Positions 63,798-64,000 of a DNA stretch of 64,000 nucleotides are shown here, in pieces (position 1 is the stretch's first letter; each line of letters starts with the position of its first letter). Made by a program: the position numbers and the translations under genes. Location: the NCBI RefSeq assembly GCF_018991925.1, contig NW_024735554.1:2436407-2500406 (forward strand), written 5' to 3'. The notes beneath the pieces were generated by a model, which did not search any database, was not told the DNA's origin, and worked only from the letters and a program-made list of their open reading frames with translations. The stretch comes from Homarus americanus. Its lineage: Eukaryota; Arthropoda; Malacostraca; Decapoda; Nephropidae.

Positions 63798-64000
63798 TAT
63801 TATCATGGGATGTGCCAGTATTAGTGTACATGACTTTCAAACCGGAATTAGTCCTTGGTAACATCTTTGATCTTAGTAGTGTCTCCGGCCTCCCTCCATT
63901 CTCAGCAGCTGCCTCGTTTACTAAATTCATTTGATTTTTTGGGGTATGGTCAGAGATGACATTGTTAATATGGCACTCGCCTCCTCCTGGGTGGGAGGTA

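Larger units (their letters stand above)
60370..64000 (-). mobile_element. LINE-B copy 2, long antisense copy reaching the window edge
   Basis: Read leftward: endonuclease start (LKVMYTNTGTSHDN, 63830), endonuclease body (HLLVMGDFNYGDIDWSNET, 63080), linker (EGMIAKLEHLAPISISHH, 62920), pre-RT (RGIDWPDSLRYKNADTML, 62370), RT motif PKLRVHKSPGPDKVNSRVLR (61810), KDCQHGFMLGCSCLTQLLKV (61530), then C-terminal parts and the 3' end at about 60375. Two foreign repeats are inserted (62430-62845 and 63478-63797). An RT core block is deleted. Inactive. Confidence 0.9.

Noticed and set aside
59962..64000. Search for the final CalpC exon
   Set aside because: No + strand segment after an AG resembles the calpain C-terminal PEF end; the region is antisense LINE-B.

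Overview
This is eukaryotic nuclear DNA, most likely from a decapod crustacean. That is an inference from three things. The only recognisable host gene is an arthropod-type calpain C with GT-AG introns of up to about 30 kb. Long dinucleotide microsatellites are very dense. The retroelements are degraded CR1/Jockey-type LINEs, Ty3-type elements and hAT, Tigger and mariner-like miniature elements, and there are interstitial TTAGG (arthropod telomere) repeats. The window shows no bacterial-type operons, CRISPR array, or rRNA or snRNA gene.

Host gene: thirteen consecutive coding exons of a calpain-C (CalpC) gene lie on the + strand between 7799 and 59961. All twelve junctions keep frame, giving about 589 codons. 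The exons run from just before the catalytic-cysteine position of the protease core, through the C2-like CBSW domain, into the C-terminal penta-EF-hand domain. The N-terminal exon(s) and the last exon were not found and should lie outside the window. All three catalytic positions are substituted (Cys to Arg, His to Ile, Asn to Thr), so the product should be a calpain pseudoprotease, as fly CalpC is. Exons 1 and 2 are separated by a 30.5 kb intron that splits the glycine codon two residues before the catalytic-Cys position.

Layout: 1-7798 is upstream or intronic DNA made of microsatellites and minisatellites. 7799-7868 is exon 1. 7869-38368 is intron 1. It holds a CR1-like LINE with endonuclease and RT remnants (13.7-17.3 kb), a head-to-head pair of related LINE fragments (18.0-19.9 kb), tRNA-like SINEs (17.7 and 29.1 kb) and a telomere-like array (21.4 kb). 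It also holds a CR1-type ORF1 esterase (23.6 kb), a LINE ORF1 with zinc knuckles (24.5-25.1 kb, -), a hAT MITE (29.7 kb), a mariner-like MITE (32.1 kb), a Ty3-type gag ORF (35.5 kb) and a Jockey-like RT fragment (36.4-37.4 kb, -). 38369-59961 holds exons 2-13, with introns carrying satellite-like repeats, Tigger-like and hAT elements, a second LINE family (LINE-B) and a Ty3 pol-tail/LTR remnant. 59962-64000 is a large antisense LINE-B copy with three other repeats inside it or beside it.

No new multi-gene system was found. The most informative items are the triple active-site loss in the calpain, several DNA transposons whose ends and target-site duplications can be read directly (including a near-perfect 203-bp hAT palindrome nested in a Tigger-like element), the SGNH-esterase LINE ORF1, the TTAGG array and a ~180-bp tandem satellite-like repeat.
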